Shown here: positions 1 through 7,235 of the stretch, piece by piece | Layout: every line of letters begins with the position of its first letter | Numbering within the stretch: the first letter of the stretch is position 1 | NCBI GenBank assembly: GCA_017430835.1 | Contig: JAFRMD010000147.1 | Span: forward strand, 1 to 14,381 | Source: Methanosphaera sp. | GTDB lineage: Archaea; Methanobacteriota; Methanobacteria; Methanobacteriales; Methanobacteriaceae | Reading direction: 5' to 3' | Length of the DNA: 14,381 nt | Position numbers and translations under genes: made by a program | The notes under the pieces: model-generated | Databases searched by the model: none | What the model was told of the DNA's origin: nothing | The model's input: the letters and a program-made list of their open reading frames with translations, nothing else

Positions 1-18
1 AATAGATGAGGCAACACA

Positions 19-702
19 ATGAGCAAAAGATCAAATAGATCAAACAACAAGAATTCTACTAACAAGTTCAATGTTGAAGCATGGGAACCAAAAACAGAAC
101 TTGGTAGAAAAGTTAAAGAAGGCGAAATAACTGATATTGATCAAATATTAGACAAAGGTCTTCCTATAATGGAATTAGAAATTGTTGACATACTATTACC
201 AGATCTTGAAGAAGAAGTTATGGATGTAAACCTTGTTCAAAGAATGCACAAATCTGGTAGAAAAGTTAACTTTAGAGTAATCGTAGCTGTAGGAAACAAA
301 GATGGATACGTTGGCTTAGGTCAAGGTAAATCACAAGAAGTAGGTCCTGCTATCAGAAAAGCAGTCGATAATGCAAAATATAACCTTATTAAAGTCCGAA
401 GAGGATGCGGTGACTGGGGTTGCGGTTGTGGAAGAAGACACACAGTACCTTACAAAGTAGAAGGTAAAATGAGCAGTGTAAAAGCAACACTTATCCCAGC
501 ACCAGCAGGTGTAGGTCTTGCAATTGGTAATGTTGGAAAAACTATCCTTTCATTAGCAGGAATCGCTGATGTATGGAGTATGACCAGTGGTCAAACACAA
601 ACAACAATTAACTTTGCAGGTGCAGTATTTGATGCTCTTAAAGCATTATCTAGTGTAAAATCAAGTGAACAAGAACTAAAAGCTCTTGGAGTAATTGATT
701 AA
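19..702 (+). CDS. rpsE: 30S ribosomal protein uS5 (archaeal S5)
   Basis: Small-subunit ribosomal protein S5, which sits near the mRNA entry and decoding region of the 30S subunit. The 227-residue product has the archaeal/eukaryotic layout: an N-terminal extension of about 65 residues, an RNA-binding S5 N-terminal domain (roughly residues 68-135, with [14 protein letters not shown]), and an S5 C-terminal domain (roughly 150-220, with [25 protein letters not shown] and DVWSMTSG). The Cys-rich [16 protein letters not shown] segment between the two domains is normal for methanogen S5. An ATGAGG ribosome-binding site at 6-11 supports the ATG at 19. The preceding gene, expected to be uL18, is not readable in the 18 bases available. 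It is the first gene of the spc-type block and lies 14 bases before uL30. Confidence 0.97.
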   Translation: MSKRSNRSNNKNSTNKFNVEAWEPKTELGRKVKEGEITDIDQILDKGLPIMELEIVDILLPDLEEEVMDVNLVQRMHKSGRKVNFRVIVAVGNKDGYVGLGQGKSQEVGPAIRKAVDNAKYNLIKVRRGCGDWGCGCGRRHTVPYKVEGKMSSVKATLIPAPAGVGLAIGNVGKTILSLAGIADVWSMTSGQTQTTINFAGAVFDALKALSSVKSSEQELKALGVID

Positions 703-716
703 GTGAGGTTTTTATT

Positions 717-1175
717 ATGTATGCAGTTATAAGAATTCGAGGAAGAACTGGAATTAGAAAAAACATTGCTGATACACTTGACATGTTAAACCTTACAAGA
801 ATTAGCCATGCTGTCATAATTCCAGACACACCTAGTTACAAAGGAATGTTACAAAAAGCTAAAGATTACATAACCTGGGGAGAAATATCTGAAGAAACAA
901 TGAAAAAATTAGTTTCTGAAAGAGCAAGACTTCCAGGTAACAAAAGAATCACAGAAGAATATGTTAAAGAAAATACTGACTATGATTCTATTGATGACTT
1001 AGCAGTAGCATTATTAAACGGTGAAACAACACTTAAAGAATCTGGTTTAAAACCAATATTCCGTTTAAACCCTCCTAGAAAAGGATATGAAAACACAAGA
1101 ACTCCATACAGTAAAGGAGGATCACTTGGTTACAGATCTGAAAATATTAATGAATTACTTGAAAAAATGATTTAA
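717..1175 (+). CDS. rpmD: 50S ribosomal protein uL30 (archaeal L30)
   Basis: Large-subunit ribosomal protein L30. At 152 residues it is the long archaeal/eukaryotic form, not the roughly 60-residue bacterial form. The start MYAVIRIRGRTGIRKNIADT and the following DTLDMLNLTRISHAVIIPDT are the conserved L30 core. The rest is the archaeal C-terminal extension, including IFRLNPPRKGYENTRTPYSKGG near the end. A GTGAGG ribosome-binding site at 703-708, directly after the uS5 stop, supports the ATG at 717. Gaps of 14 and 17 bases to its neighbours imply co-transcription with uS5 and uL15, as in other archaeal spc operons. Confidence 0.97.
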   Translation: MYAVIRIRGRTGIRKNIADTLDMLNLTRISHAVIIPDTPSYKGMLQKAKDYITWGEISEETMKKLVSERARLPGNKRITEEYVKENTDYDSIDDLAVALLNGETTLKESGLKPIFRLNPPRKGYENTRTPYSKGGSLGYRSENINELLEKMI

Positions 1176-1192
1176 ATTTGCAGGTGTTATGA

Positions 1193-1630
1193 ATGATAAG
1201 AAAAACTAAAAAAATCAGAAAACTCCGAGGTTCAAGATCTGTAGGTGGAGGATGTACTAAAAAACGTCGAGGTGCAGGTCACCGTGGAGGTCGTGGAAAC
1301 GCAGGTTTAAACAAACACCACAAAACTTGGATGGTTATCAACGATCCTAAACACTTTGGTAAATACGGTTTCACACGTCCAACAAAAACAATTCAAGAAT
1401 TTAAACCTATCAATCTTTTAGATATTGATAACAATATTGAAAAATATTTAGCTGACAAAGTAGCTGTAGAAGAAGATGGACAAATTGTTTTAGATGTAAC
1501 CCAATTAGGTTACAACAAAGTTTTAGCAAAAGGTTCATTATCAAATGCAATGGTTATTAAATCACCTAAATTCTCAAAAAGTGCTATCGATAAAATAGAA
1601 GAAGTTGGCGGAATAGCAGAAATAATTTAA
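1193..1630 (+). CDS. rplO: 50S ribosomal protein uL15 (archaeal L15)
   Basis: Large-subunit ribosomal protein L15, a late-assembling protein that binds 23S rRNA. The 145-residue product has the very basic Gly/Arg-rich N-terminus (residues about 1-45, with SVGGGCTKKRRGAGHRGGRGNAG) and a C-terminal globular domain ending YNKVLAKGSLSNAMVIKSPKFSKSA. The start at 1193 is preferred because the AGGTG at 1182-1186 is well placed for it. The ATG four bases upstream (1189) is in another frame and meets a stop after six codons. It is the last ribosomal gene before secY, the usual archaeal order, and is followed after 18 bases by a palindrome plus U-tract. Confidence 0.97.
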   Translation: MIRKTKKIRKLRGSRSVGGGCTKKRRGAGHRGGRGNAGLNKHHKTWMVINDPKHFGKYGFTRPTKTIQEFKPINLLDIDNNIEKYLADKVAVEEDGQIVLDVTQLGYNKVLAKGSLSNAMVIKSPKFSKSAIDKIEEVGGIAEII

Positions 1631-1648
1631 AATAGCTAACAACTTTGG

Positions 1649-1674
1649 TATAACTTTAAAGTTATATCTTTTTT
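1649..1674 (+). terminator. Palindrome plus U-tract between uL15 and secY (possible attenuator)
   Basis: TATAACTTTAAAGTTATA (1649-1666) is a perfect 18-base palindrome followed immediately by TCTTTTTT (1667-1674). It can fold as a short AT hairpin with a closing loop of four or more bases. The U-tract alone is the main known signal for archaeal RNA polymerase termination. It lies inside an operon, 13 bases before the secY start, so partial termination or RNA processing fits better than a full stop. Function is inferred. Confidence 0.45.
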
Positions 1675-1687
1675 CATGGGAGAAAAT

Positions 1688-3037
1688 ATGTCATCACTAG
1701 ATAGTTTGAAACCATTATATTCTCTTTTACCCCAAGTTGCCAATCCTGAAAAGAGACTTGGATTTAAAGAGAAACTTAAATGGACAGGAATAATATTAAT
1801 ATTATACTTCATTTTAACAGAAGTATCCTTATTTGGTCTTAGTCCGACGGCTATAGATCAATTCGCTCAATTAAGATCAGTAATGGCAGGTAGCTTTGGT
1901 TCCATATTAACATTAGGTATTGGTCCAATTGTTACTGCTTCAATTGTAATGCAATTGTTAGTTGGTGGAAAGTTAATTGATTTAGACTTGTCACTGGCTG
2001 AAGACAAAGCTGCATTCCAAGGAACACAGAAACTATTAGCTATATTGTTCACATTATTTGAAGGTACAGTTCTTGTAATTACAGGTTCATTACCTCCAAT
2101 AAGTGGAGATTATACATTAATACTCATATTACAAATGGTTCTTGGTGGTATATTAATAATTTATATGGATGAAGTTGTAAGTAAATGGGGATTCGGTAGT
2201 GGTATCGGATTATTCATTGCTGCAGGAGTATCCCAAACAATTATTGTAGGTTCATTTAACTTCTTACCGACTGCAGCATCATCCGCTCCAGCAGGAAGAA
2301 TTCCGGCATTCATATACTCATTAACAACTGGACAACCAAACTTCAGTTTATTAATTCCAGTTATATCTACAATTATAGTGTTCTTGGTTGTAGTATATGC
2401 TGAAAGTATGAGAGTTGAAATACCATTATCTTATGGTGGAGTAAAAGGAGCAAGATCAAAATATCCTCTTAAATTTGTATATGCTAGTAACATGCCTGTT
2501 ATATTAGTAAGTGCATTGTTCTTGAATGTACAACTGTTTGCAGGATTGTTCCAATCATTAGGGCATCCAATTTTAGGGGAAGTATCTCAGGGTCAAGCAA
2601 TAAGTGGTATTGCATATTACTTATCAACACCTTCAAGTATATCTGTACTGTTTACAGATCCATTGAAAGTTATAATATATGGAATAGTGTTTGTTGCTTT
2701 ATCAGTAGTATTTGCTTTACTATGGGTAGAAATAAGTGGTATTGGACCAAAACAAGTTGCAAGTCAACTTTCAAACATGGGAGTTCAAGTACCTGGATTT
2801 AGAAGTAGTAAAGTACAATTTAGAAGAATTCTTAACAAGTACATACCAACAATTACCGTACTCGGTGGTGCATTCGTAGGTTTACTTGCATTCGGTGCAG
2901 ACCTAACCGGAGCACTTGGAGGAGGTACAGGGGTATTACTTACAGTAGGTGTTGTATACCGATTATATGAAGAAATCGCTAAAGAACAACTTATGGATGT
3001 AAACCCTATGTTAAGAAGATTCTTAGGTGACGAATAA
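1688..3037 (+). CDS. secY: Preprotein translocase subunit SecY (Sec61 alpha)
   Basis: Channel-forming subunit of the Sec translocon in the cytoplasmic membrane, which exports unfolded proteins and inserts membrane proteins together with SecE and Sec61 beta. About ten membrane segments are visible, the first near residues 33-51. It is followed by the plug region (about 55-72) and the SecY signature around GIGPIVTASIVMQLLVGGK. The cytoplasmic loop with SMRVEIPLSYGGVKGARSKYPLKFVYASNMPVI and the C-terminal GGGTGVLLTVGVVYRLYEEI are also typical. The frame has an ATG at 1676, but GGGAG at 1678-1682 is a ribosome-binding site placed correctly for the ATG at 1688, giving 449 residues. The adhesin-like protein later in the window, with its signal peptide, is the kind of substrate it would export. 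Confidence 0.97.
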   Translation: MSSLDSLKPLYSLLPQVANPEKRLGFKEKLKWTGIILILYFILTEVSLFGLSPTAIDQFAQLRSVMAGSFGSILTLGIGPIVTASIVMQLLVGGKLIDLDLSLAEDKAAFQGTQKLLAILFTLFEGTVLVITGSLPPISGDYTLILILQMVLGGILIIYMDEVVSKWGFGSGIGLFIAAGVSQTIIVGSFNFLPTAASSAPAGRIPAFIYSLTTGQPNFSLLIPVISTIIVFLVVVYAESMRVEIPLSYGGVKGARSKYPLKFVYASNMPVILVSALFLNVQLFAGLFQSLGHPILGEVSQGQAISGIAYYLSTPSSISVLFTDPLKVIIYGIVFVALSVVFALLWVEISGIGPKQVASQLSNMGVQVPGFRSSKVQFRRILNKYIPTITVLGGAFVGLLAFGADLTGALGGGTGVLLTVGVVYRLYEEIAKEQLMDVNPMLRRFLGDE

Positions 3038-3044
3038 GATTAAT

Positions 3045-3073
3045 AGTAAAAATTTTACATAATTTTTACTTTT
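3045..3073 (+). terminator. Hairpin with short T-tract after secY
   Basis: AGTAAAAATT (3045-3054) and AATTTTTACT (3061-3070) form a perfect 10-base-pair stem around a six-base TTACAT loop, followed by TTT and further T-rich sequence to about 3083. It starts 8 bases after the secY stop and lies before adkA. It may be a terminator, an attenuator or a stabilising 3' end for the upstream transcript. The stem is mostly A-U pairs, so it would be weak. Confidence 0.4.
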
Positions 3074-3114
3074 AATAATTTTTATAAAAAATAAAAAAAA
3101 TTGAAGTGATTATA

Positions 3115-3675
3115 ATGAACATAGTAGTACTTGCTGGAATACCTGGTACGGGTAGTACAACAGTATTAAATAAAGTATTAGAAAACATCGATTATGTTAA
3201 CATCAATTACGGTAATGTAATGTTTGACATTGCACAGGAAAAAGGTTTAGTTGCAGGTCGTGATGATATGAGAAAACTCGACCCTAAAATTCAAAAGGAA
3301 GTGCAACAAGAAGCTGCAATAAAAATACATAAAATGGCTGAAAATGATGATGTTATTATTGATACACATTGTACAATTAAAACCCCAAAAGGATTCCTAC
3401 CAGGTTTACCTATATGGGTATTAGAAGAATTAAAACCAACTCAGTTTATTTTAATCGAAGCAAAACCTAGTGAAATAATGTACCGAAGAATGAACGATCC
3501 AACTCGTGTTCGTGATGTGGAATATGCTGATGAAATTGATTTACATCAAGAAGTATCTAGAGCAACAGCTATGAGTTATGCAGTTCAAACTGGTGCAACA
3601 GTAGCAGTGGTTCAAAATAATGATGATGATGGGTTAGAAAAAGCAGTCTATGAAATATTGGAAATTTTATCCTAG
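3115..3675 (+). CDS. adkA: Archaeal-type adenylate kinase (AdkA)
   Basis: Converts AMP and ATP to two ADP, balancing cytoplasmic adenine nucleotides. The 186-residue protein belongs to the short archaeal AdkA family, distinct from bacterial Adk. The P-loop is GIPGTGSTT (residues 8-16), with Ser where the usual Walker A lysine sits; methanogen AdkA proteins such as that of Methanococcus voltae share this. Further markers are NYGNVMFDIA, RDDMRKLDPKIQKEVQ, IDTHCTIKTPKGFLPGLPIWVLEEL and MNDPTRVRD. The ATG at 3115 is preferred over the in-frame GTG at 3106 because GTGA at 3106-3109 is the ribosome-binding site. It follows secY across a 77-base gap and precedes the DUF106 gene by 11 bases, the conserved archaeal order. 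Confidence 0.95.
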   Translation: MNIVVLAGIPGTGSTTVLNKVLENIDYVNINYGNVMFDIAQEKGLVAGRDDMRKLDPKIQKEVQQEAAIKIHKMAENDDVIIDTHCTIKTPKGFLPGLPIWVLEELKPTQFILIEAKPSEIMYRRMNDPTRVRDVEYADEIDLHQEVSRATAMSYAVQTGATVAVVQNNDDDGLEKAVYEILEILS

Positions 3676-3686
3676 AGGATTGAAAA

Positions 3687-4226
3687 ATGAGTTATTTAGA
3701 TTTCATACTAAATCCGTTAATCAGTTTGGATCCAAATCCATCCAATCCAATCTTTACAATATTCATTATTGCAACAATTATTGCATTCTTTATTGTAATA
3801 TTGCAGAAGGTCTTAATCGATTATGATAGGATGAGTGAACTTCAAGCTGAAATGAAACAATTACAGGCAGAAATGAAAGCAGCACAAAAGTCTGGAGATC
3901 CAAAAGCTTTATCAAAAGTTCAAAAGAAACAGATGGAGTTAATGCCAAAAAATAAGGAATTAATGTTGATGCAGATGAAACCATCTTTCATTACAATTAT
4001 CCCAATTATGGTAATTTATTATGGAATGATTGGTAACCACTTATTAAGTCATGTAGTTATCAATATTGCTTCATTACAATATTATCTATTGTTAATTCCA
4101 GTATGGAATATTTTCTGGACACAATCCAATCCGTTAACAATTAACTTCTTTGGATGGTATATACTTGCATCATTCACGATGAGTTTTATATTCAGAAGAA
4201 TATTTAACATTCCAATAACAACGTAA
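3687..4226 (+). CDS. DUF106 / archaeal Oxa1-superfamily membrane protein (EMC3/TMCO1-like)
   Basis: Predicted membrane-protein insertase of the archaeal DUF106 family, which belongs to the YidC/Oxa1/Alb3 superfamily with eukaryotic EMC3 and TMCO1. It would act beside the Sec translocon. The 179-residue protein has a first membrane segment (about 21-42), a long charged amphipathic region rich in Gln, Glu, Lys and Met (about 45-90, with LQAEMKQLQAEMKAAQK) predicted to be a cytoplasmic coiled coil, then hydrophobic segments at about 100-120 and 155-172. The end FFGWYILASFTMSFIFRRIF is typical. An AGAGGAT ribosome-binding site (3674-3680) overlaps the adkA stop and fixes the start. Placement between adkA and eL34, close to secY, is conserved in archaea and fits a shared job in membrane-protein biogenesis. 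The insertase role comes from the family, not from this sequence alone. Confidence 0.9.
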   Translation: MSYLDFILNPLISLDPNPSNPIFTIFIIATIIAFFIVILQKVLIDYDRMSELQAEMKQLQAEMKAAQKSGDPKALSKVQKKQMELMPKNKELMLMQMKPSFITIIPIMVIYYGMIGNHLLSHVVINIASLQYYLLLIPVWNIFWTQSNPLTINFFGWYILASFTMSFIFRRIFNIPITT

Positions 4227-4354
4227 TTGTTTAAAGCAAAGGATAACAATTTATGTTATCGAAGATAAAAGTATAATTAAAAGTTTATGATTATTAAGTA
4301 AGGGATAATACATTTAACTTAATAATTGAAAAAAATTAGATAGGAGGAAAATAA
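4227..4354 (+). promoter_or_regulatory. Structured leader / internal promoter region of eL34-cmk-eL14
   Basis: This 128-base gap is unusually long for the cluster. It holds a perfect hairpin, GATAACA and TGTTATC (4242-4248 with 4254-4260, five-base loop). It then has a TATA-like stretch in AGTATAATTAAAAG (about 4269-4282) and a second inverted repeat, ATTATTAAGT with ACTTAATAAT (4290-4299 and 4317-4326, 17-base loop). A strong AGGAGG ribosome-binding site follows at 4342-4347. A new start for the eL34-cmk-eL14 subunit, or an RNA-level control site, would fit. ATGTTATCGAAGATA (4253-4267) and the inverted-repeat arms recur upstream of the gene at 7479. Confidence 0.5.
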
Positions 4355-4624
4355 ATGTCTGCACCTAGATTTAGAACAGGAACATTCAAAAAAAGAGAAA
4401 AAAGAGTTCCTGGTGGAAGAAGAGTTGTACATTACAGTAAGAAAAAACCTTCTAAACATGTATGTGCAAAATGTGGTAAAGTATTAGACGCAGTACCTAG
4501 AGGAAGACCATATGAAATTAGAAAATTGTCTAAAAATCAGAGAAGACCTAACAGACCATATGGTGGAATGTACTGTACAAATTGTACAAAACAATTATTA
4601 AAAGAAGAGGCAAGATCATTATGA
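4355..4624 (+). CDS. rpl34e: 50S ribosomal protein eL34
   Basis: Large-subunit ribosomal protein L34e, found in archaea and eukaryotes but not bacteria. The 89-residue, strongly basic protein begins [20 protein letters not shown] and carries two CxxC pairs, Cys37/Cys40 (CAKCG) and Cys74/Cys77 (CTNC), which form the expected zinc-binding site. [23 protein letters not shown] is a conserved core. The start is fixed by AGGAGG at 4342-4347. The stop overlaps the cmk start in an ATGA arrangement (4621-4624), which implies translational coupling of the two genes. Confidence 0.96.
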   Translation: MSAPRFRTGTFKKREKRVPGGRRVVHYSKKKPSKHVCAKCGKVLDAVPRGRPYEIRKLSKNQRRPNRPYGGMYCTNCTKQLLKEEARSL

Positions 4625-5139
4625 TTATTACAATCGGTGGACTCGCAGGAACTGGAACATCAACTGCAGCCAAAAATTTATCGGAATATTTAAACATCCC
4701 ATATAATTCTGCGGGGGATGTTTTCAGACAATTAGCAAAAGAACATGGCATGTCCGTGTTGGAATTTAATGAGTTCGCCGAGGGTAATGATGAAATTGAT
4801 ATAGCCCTTGACAAAAGACAAGCAGAAATTGCTAATCAAGCAGAAAATCTCATTGTCGAAGGTAGAATATCAGCATTCTTTGTTGATGCTGATTATCGTA
4901 TATGGCTACAAGCTCCAGATAACATAAAAGCTGAACGCATAAGTTACAGAGAGGATAAAAGCCTTGATACGGTTATTGAAGAAATAAAAGAGCGTACAGC
5001 CAGTGAAAGGAGAAGGTACTTGGACATTTATGACATAGACATTGATAATCTAGAAATTTATGATCTTGTCATAGATACAGGTATCAATGATGAACAGGCT
5101 ACGCTTGATCTTATAATTAAATGTATTGAACAAAAATAA
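4621..5139 (+). CDS. cmk: Cytidylate kinase (archaeal CMP kinase)
   Basis: Phosphorylates CMP and dCMP with ATP in pyrimidine nucleotide supply. The 172-residue protein starts [20 protein letters not shown], where the P-loop (residues 7-15) has Thr13 in place of the Walker A lysine; archaeal Cmk proteins commonly carry GTGTTT-type loops. [35 protein letters not shown] and [10 protein letters not shown] match the family, and [17 protein letters not shown] is the expected lid and C-terminal region. The open frame extends upstream to 4582, but the ATG at 4621 begins the conserved first strand and overlaps the eL34 stop, so it is preferred. It sits between eL34 and eL14, the usual archaeal position. 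Confidence 0.95.
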   Translation: MIITIGGLAGTGTSTAAKNLSEYLNIPYNSAGDVFRQLAKEHGMSVLEFNEFAEGNDEIDIALDKRQAEIANQAENLIVEGRISAFFVDADYRIWLQAPDNIKAERISYREDKSLDTVIEEIKERTASERRRYLDIYDIDIDNLEIYDLVIDTGINDEQATLDLIIKCIEQK

Positions 5140-5152
5140 ATAGGTGAAAAAT

Positions 5153-5374
5153 ATGCCAGCAATAGAAAAAGGAAGAGTATGTGTTAAAATCGCAGGAAGA
5201 GAATCTGGGAAAAAATGTGTTATAGTAGATGTTATAGATGAAAACTTTGTTGAAATCGCAGGAATTGATGTTAAAAACAAAAGATGTAACATTAAACACT
5301 TAGAACCAGTGGATAAAACTGTAGAAGTATCTGATGATATAGAAGCAGTTAAAGAAGCTTTAGCAAACATATAA
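5153..5374 (+). CDS. rpl14e: 50S ribosomal protein eL14
   Basis: Large-subunit ribosomal protein L14e with a KOW-type fold. The 73-residue protein is near the normal archaeal length; it begins MPAIEKGRVCVKIAGRESGK and continues KCVIVDVIDENFVEIAGI. The in-frame GTG at 5144 is rejected as a start because it forms part of the GGTGA ribosome-binding site (5143-5147) for the ATG at 5153. It follows cmk by 13 bases. It is the last gene of the ribosomal block here; the cbf5 gene that often follows in methanogens is not present. Its last codons lie within the stem of a terminator-like hairpin. Confidence 0.95.
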   Translation: MPAIEKGRVCVKIAGRESGKKCVIVDVIDENFVEIAGIDVKNKRCNIKHLEPVDKTVEVSDDIEAVKEALANI

Positions 5375-5389
5375 GTTTAAAGCTTTTTT
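5355..5389 (+). terminator. Terminator-like hairpin at the end of the ribosomal block
   Basis: AAGCTTTA (5355-5362) pairs perfectly with TAAAGCTT (5378-5385) around a 15-base loop that contains the eL14 stop codon, and a run of T continues to 5389. Further T-tracts follow at 5402-5407 and 5428-5434. Repeated U-tracts are the typical archaeal termination signal. The remaining bases up to 5577 hold no gene; a TATA-like TATATAA lies at 5444-5450. Confidence 0.6.
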
Positions 5390-5550
5390 ATCACTTACTT
5401 ATTTTTTAACCACCCTTAAATTTTATCTTTTTTTATAATTTAGTATATAAACTCGCATTTACATTAAAAAATCCATCATAGTATAATAATCTTTGTTAAC
5501 ATAACTAATAAATGCCAAAAAGACATAATTATTAATTGACCATTATTTTG

Positions 5551-5570
5551 TTATAAAAAGTTTTAAAGGA
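5551..5570 (+). promoter_or_regulatory. TATA-like element and ribosome-binding site before the flavoprotein gene
   Basis: TTATAAAAAG (5551-5560) resembles an archaeal TATA box, and AAAGGA (5565-5570) is a plausible ribosome-binding site for the ATG at 5578. They are too close together for both to be used from one transcript, because a start about 25 bases after this TATA box would give an almost leaderless mRNA. The TATATAA at 5444-5450 is an alternative promoter with a long leader. Confidence 0.35.
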
Positions 5571-5577
5571 TGTTAAT

Positions 5578-6141
5578 ATGAAAATTATAGGTATCAATAC
5601 TAGTCCCAGGGATAATAGTAATTCGAAGATTGCTTTAAAGAAAGCATTAGAAACAGTCAGTGGTAAGGGTGTCATCACGCGATTATTTGACTTGAACAAT
5701 TTAAACATTAAAACTTGTCAAGCAGATGAGTATTGTATGGACCATAATGGTAAATGTATATTGGATGATGACATGCAGGAGATATACGATGAAATAAAGG
5801 AGGCTTATGGAATCATTCTTGCAACACCAATTTATATGGGCAATGTTTCAAGTAATTCAAAGATTTTCATTGACCGATTACATGCTGTTTTAAATGCTAT
5901 TGATGAGTATAATGTACGTGGCAAGAAGTTGTCCGTAATTGCGAGTCAAGCTGCAGTTGATCCTCCAATGTATGAGTATATTAAACATAATCTGGAAACT
6001 ACTGTTGATATTTTCCGCGGTATTGGCTTTGATGTTGAGGATGTTGTACTGCTTATTGGAAATAATAAAGAGGGTGCTATTCTTGATAAAAAGGATCAAC
6101 TGGATAAGGCTGTAATGGTTGGAAATAAAATACTTCGTTAA
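5578..6141 (+). CDS. NADPH-dependent FMN reductase / iron-sulfur flavoprotein family protein
   Basis: Predicted flavodoxin-fold oxidoreductase that binds FMN and probably moves electrons in the cytoplasm; the physiological partner is unknown. The 187-residue protein begins MKIIGINTSPRDNSNSKIAL, the FMN phosphate-binding loop of this family. ATPIYMGNVSSNSKIFIDRLHAVL (about 82-105) is the second family motif. Iron-sulfur flavoproteins carry C-x2-C-x2-C-x(4-7)-C between these two motifs. Here the pattern is Cys47, Asp50, Cys53, Cys60, so one expected cluster ligand is replaced by Asp, while the following DDDM is kept. It may bind a 3Fe-4S or modified cluster, use Asp as a ligand, or be a flavin-only enzyme. 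It stands alone after the ribosomal terminator and converges on the next gene, only 38 bases away. Confidence 0.85.
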   Translation: MKIIGINTSPRDNSNSKIALKKALETVSGKGVITRLFDLNNLNIKTCQADEYCMDHNGKCILDDDMQEIYDEIKEAYGIILATPIYMGNVSSNSKIFIDRLHAVLNAIDEYNVRGKKLSVIASQAAVDPPMYEYIKHNLETTVDIFRGIGFDVEDVVLLIGNNKEGAILDKKDQLDKAVMVGNKILR

Positions 6142-6150
6142 TTATGTTCT

Positions 6151-6158
6151 AAAAAAAA
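6151..6158 (-). terminator. U8 tract downstream of the minus-strand DUF4013 gene
   Basis: Eight consecutive A on the plus strand read as eight T on the minus strand, 22-29 bases past the stop of the gene at 6180-7208. It fits an archaeal U-tract terminator in a tight convergent gap. No hairpin is evident. Confidence 0.45.
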
Positions 6159-6179
6159 GTATATTGGTGGGGAAGTTAA

Positions 6180-7208
6180 TTAGAATTTGTTTCCACAGTT
6201 TACACAAATATTTACAAAGTCAGGGTTTGAATAACCACATTTTTCACATATTTTGAATGAATCTGCATTACTGTTTGGTTTGTTTTCAACTTTAGGTGTA
6301 GATGGTTCTGGTTCTGTTTTTTCATCATTAAGTGCTGGGTTAAAATCTATCTTGTTTTCAGTTTGCACAGCATTTATGTCATGTCTTGGTTCAGGAACGC
6401 CTACAGTAGGATTTTGAGTAAATGGTGTTTGATTACCATCTTTGTATGTTAATGCATAAGCTCTGAAACTTACAATGAAAATGTAACTATAGAATATGTA
6501 ACAAACTATTATTAAACCAATGTATGGAATCATTTCTATGAATGTGCCAATTAATGATATTACTATGTTAACGATTGTTAGAATAATGAATATTCCTATT
6601 ATTCTTAAAAATCCTATTTCTTTAGTTTTTTCAAATATGGCACTGATTTTCAATGATTCTGATATGCTGTCACTTTCTGCTAATCTTCCTAAAGATACTA
6701 TATACATTATTGCAAGCAGTATCATTGCAATAATGTAAAGTATGGATAACAATAGGACGAAAGCTCCAGCATAATCACCAAGTGCAGCGGCAATTACAAG
6801 TACCAGTATGAAGTATAGTATTGTAGGTACTCCAAAGTAGATAATTGCAACAATATATGATTTAAGACCATCAATAAAGTTTTTGACTGGTTCAATATTA
6901 GGTAGTTCATTTTTATTGTTAAATGTGTATCTCATGATGGATATTCCAATACCAGAAATAAATATGCTGACAAGAAATGTCAAAAGCATGACTATCATGG
7001 AACTGCCAATGAATGCATAGAATTCTGGCGAAGTAATAAATTCTGTTGAATTAGTGTTGACGTTAGTAAAAAATAAACTGCTTGCTTGACCTATAAATAT
7101 TGCCATAAAAATTCCTAATATTAGGTTAGGTATTCCAAGAATTAGGAACTTCTTATAATCAGTTAGGGGATAACGTAATGCATCTTCGATTATTTGAGTT
7201 ATTTCCAT
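6180..7208 (-). CDS. DUF4013 membrane protein with C-terminal zinc ribbon
   Basis: Function unknown. The 342-residue protein begins MEITQIIEDALRYPLTDYKK, the typical DUF4013 start (I-x3-A-x2-YP-x2-D), followed by about six hydrophobic segments (roughly residues 22-45, 70-95, 110-140, 146-172, 200-222 and 226-250). A hydrophilic linker rich in Pro, Asn and Glu (about 262-318) leads to a zinc ribbon, Cys321-x2-Cys324 and Cys335-x2-Cys338, ending CGNKF. The likely picture is a membrane body with a tethered zinc finger, probably cytoplasmic, for a protein or nucleic-acid contact. A GGAGG ribosome-binding site (7215-7219, minus strand) fixes the start. It is divergent from a second DUF4013 gene at 7479. 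The common N-terminus suggests paralogues, but this one alone has the ribbon. Confidence 0.8.
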   Translation of the reverse strand: MEITQIIEDALRYPLTDYKKFLILGIPNLILGIFMAIFIGQASSLFFTNVNTNSTEFITSPEFYAFIGSSMIVMLLTFLVSIFISGIGISIMRYTFNNKNELPNIEPVKNFIDGLKSYIVAIIYFGVPTILYFILVLVIAAALGDYAGAFVLLLSILYIIAMILLAIMYIVSLGRLAESDSISESLKISAIFEKTKEIGFLRIIGIFIILTIVNIVISLIGTFIEMIPYIGLIIVCYIFYSYIFIVSFRAYALTYKDGNQTPFTQNPTVGVPEPRHDINAVQTENKIDFNPALNDEKTEPEPSTPKVENKPNSNADSFKICEKCGYSNPDFVNICVNCGNKF

Positions 7209-7235
7209 TAAATTCCTCCAAAAAATTTTAAATAT

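Noticed and set aside
1676..1687. Earlier in-frame ATG of secY
   Set aside because: It overlaps the GGGAG ribosome-binding site that serves the ATG at 1688, and it would add four residues upstream of the conserved start.
3106..3114. GTG start for adkA, and likewise GTG 5144 for eL14
   Set aside because: In both cases the GTG is part of the GGTGA-type ribosome-binding site for an ATG nine bases downstream.
4548..4814. Minus-strand open frame opposite eL34 and cmk
   Set aside because: Antisense shadow of conserved genes with no family resemblance.
5050..5370. Minus-strand open frame opposite the end of cmk and eL14
   Set aside because: Fully covered by two well-identified ribosomal-cluster genes on the plus strand; it has no recognisable domain.
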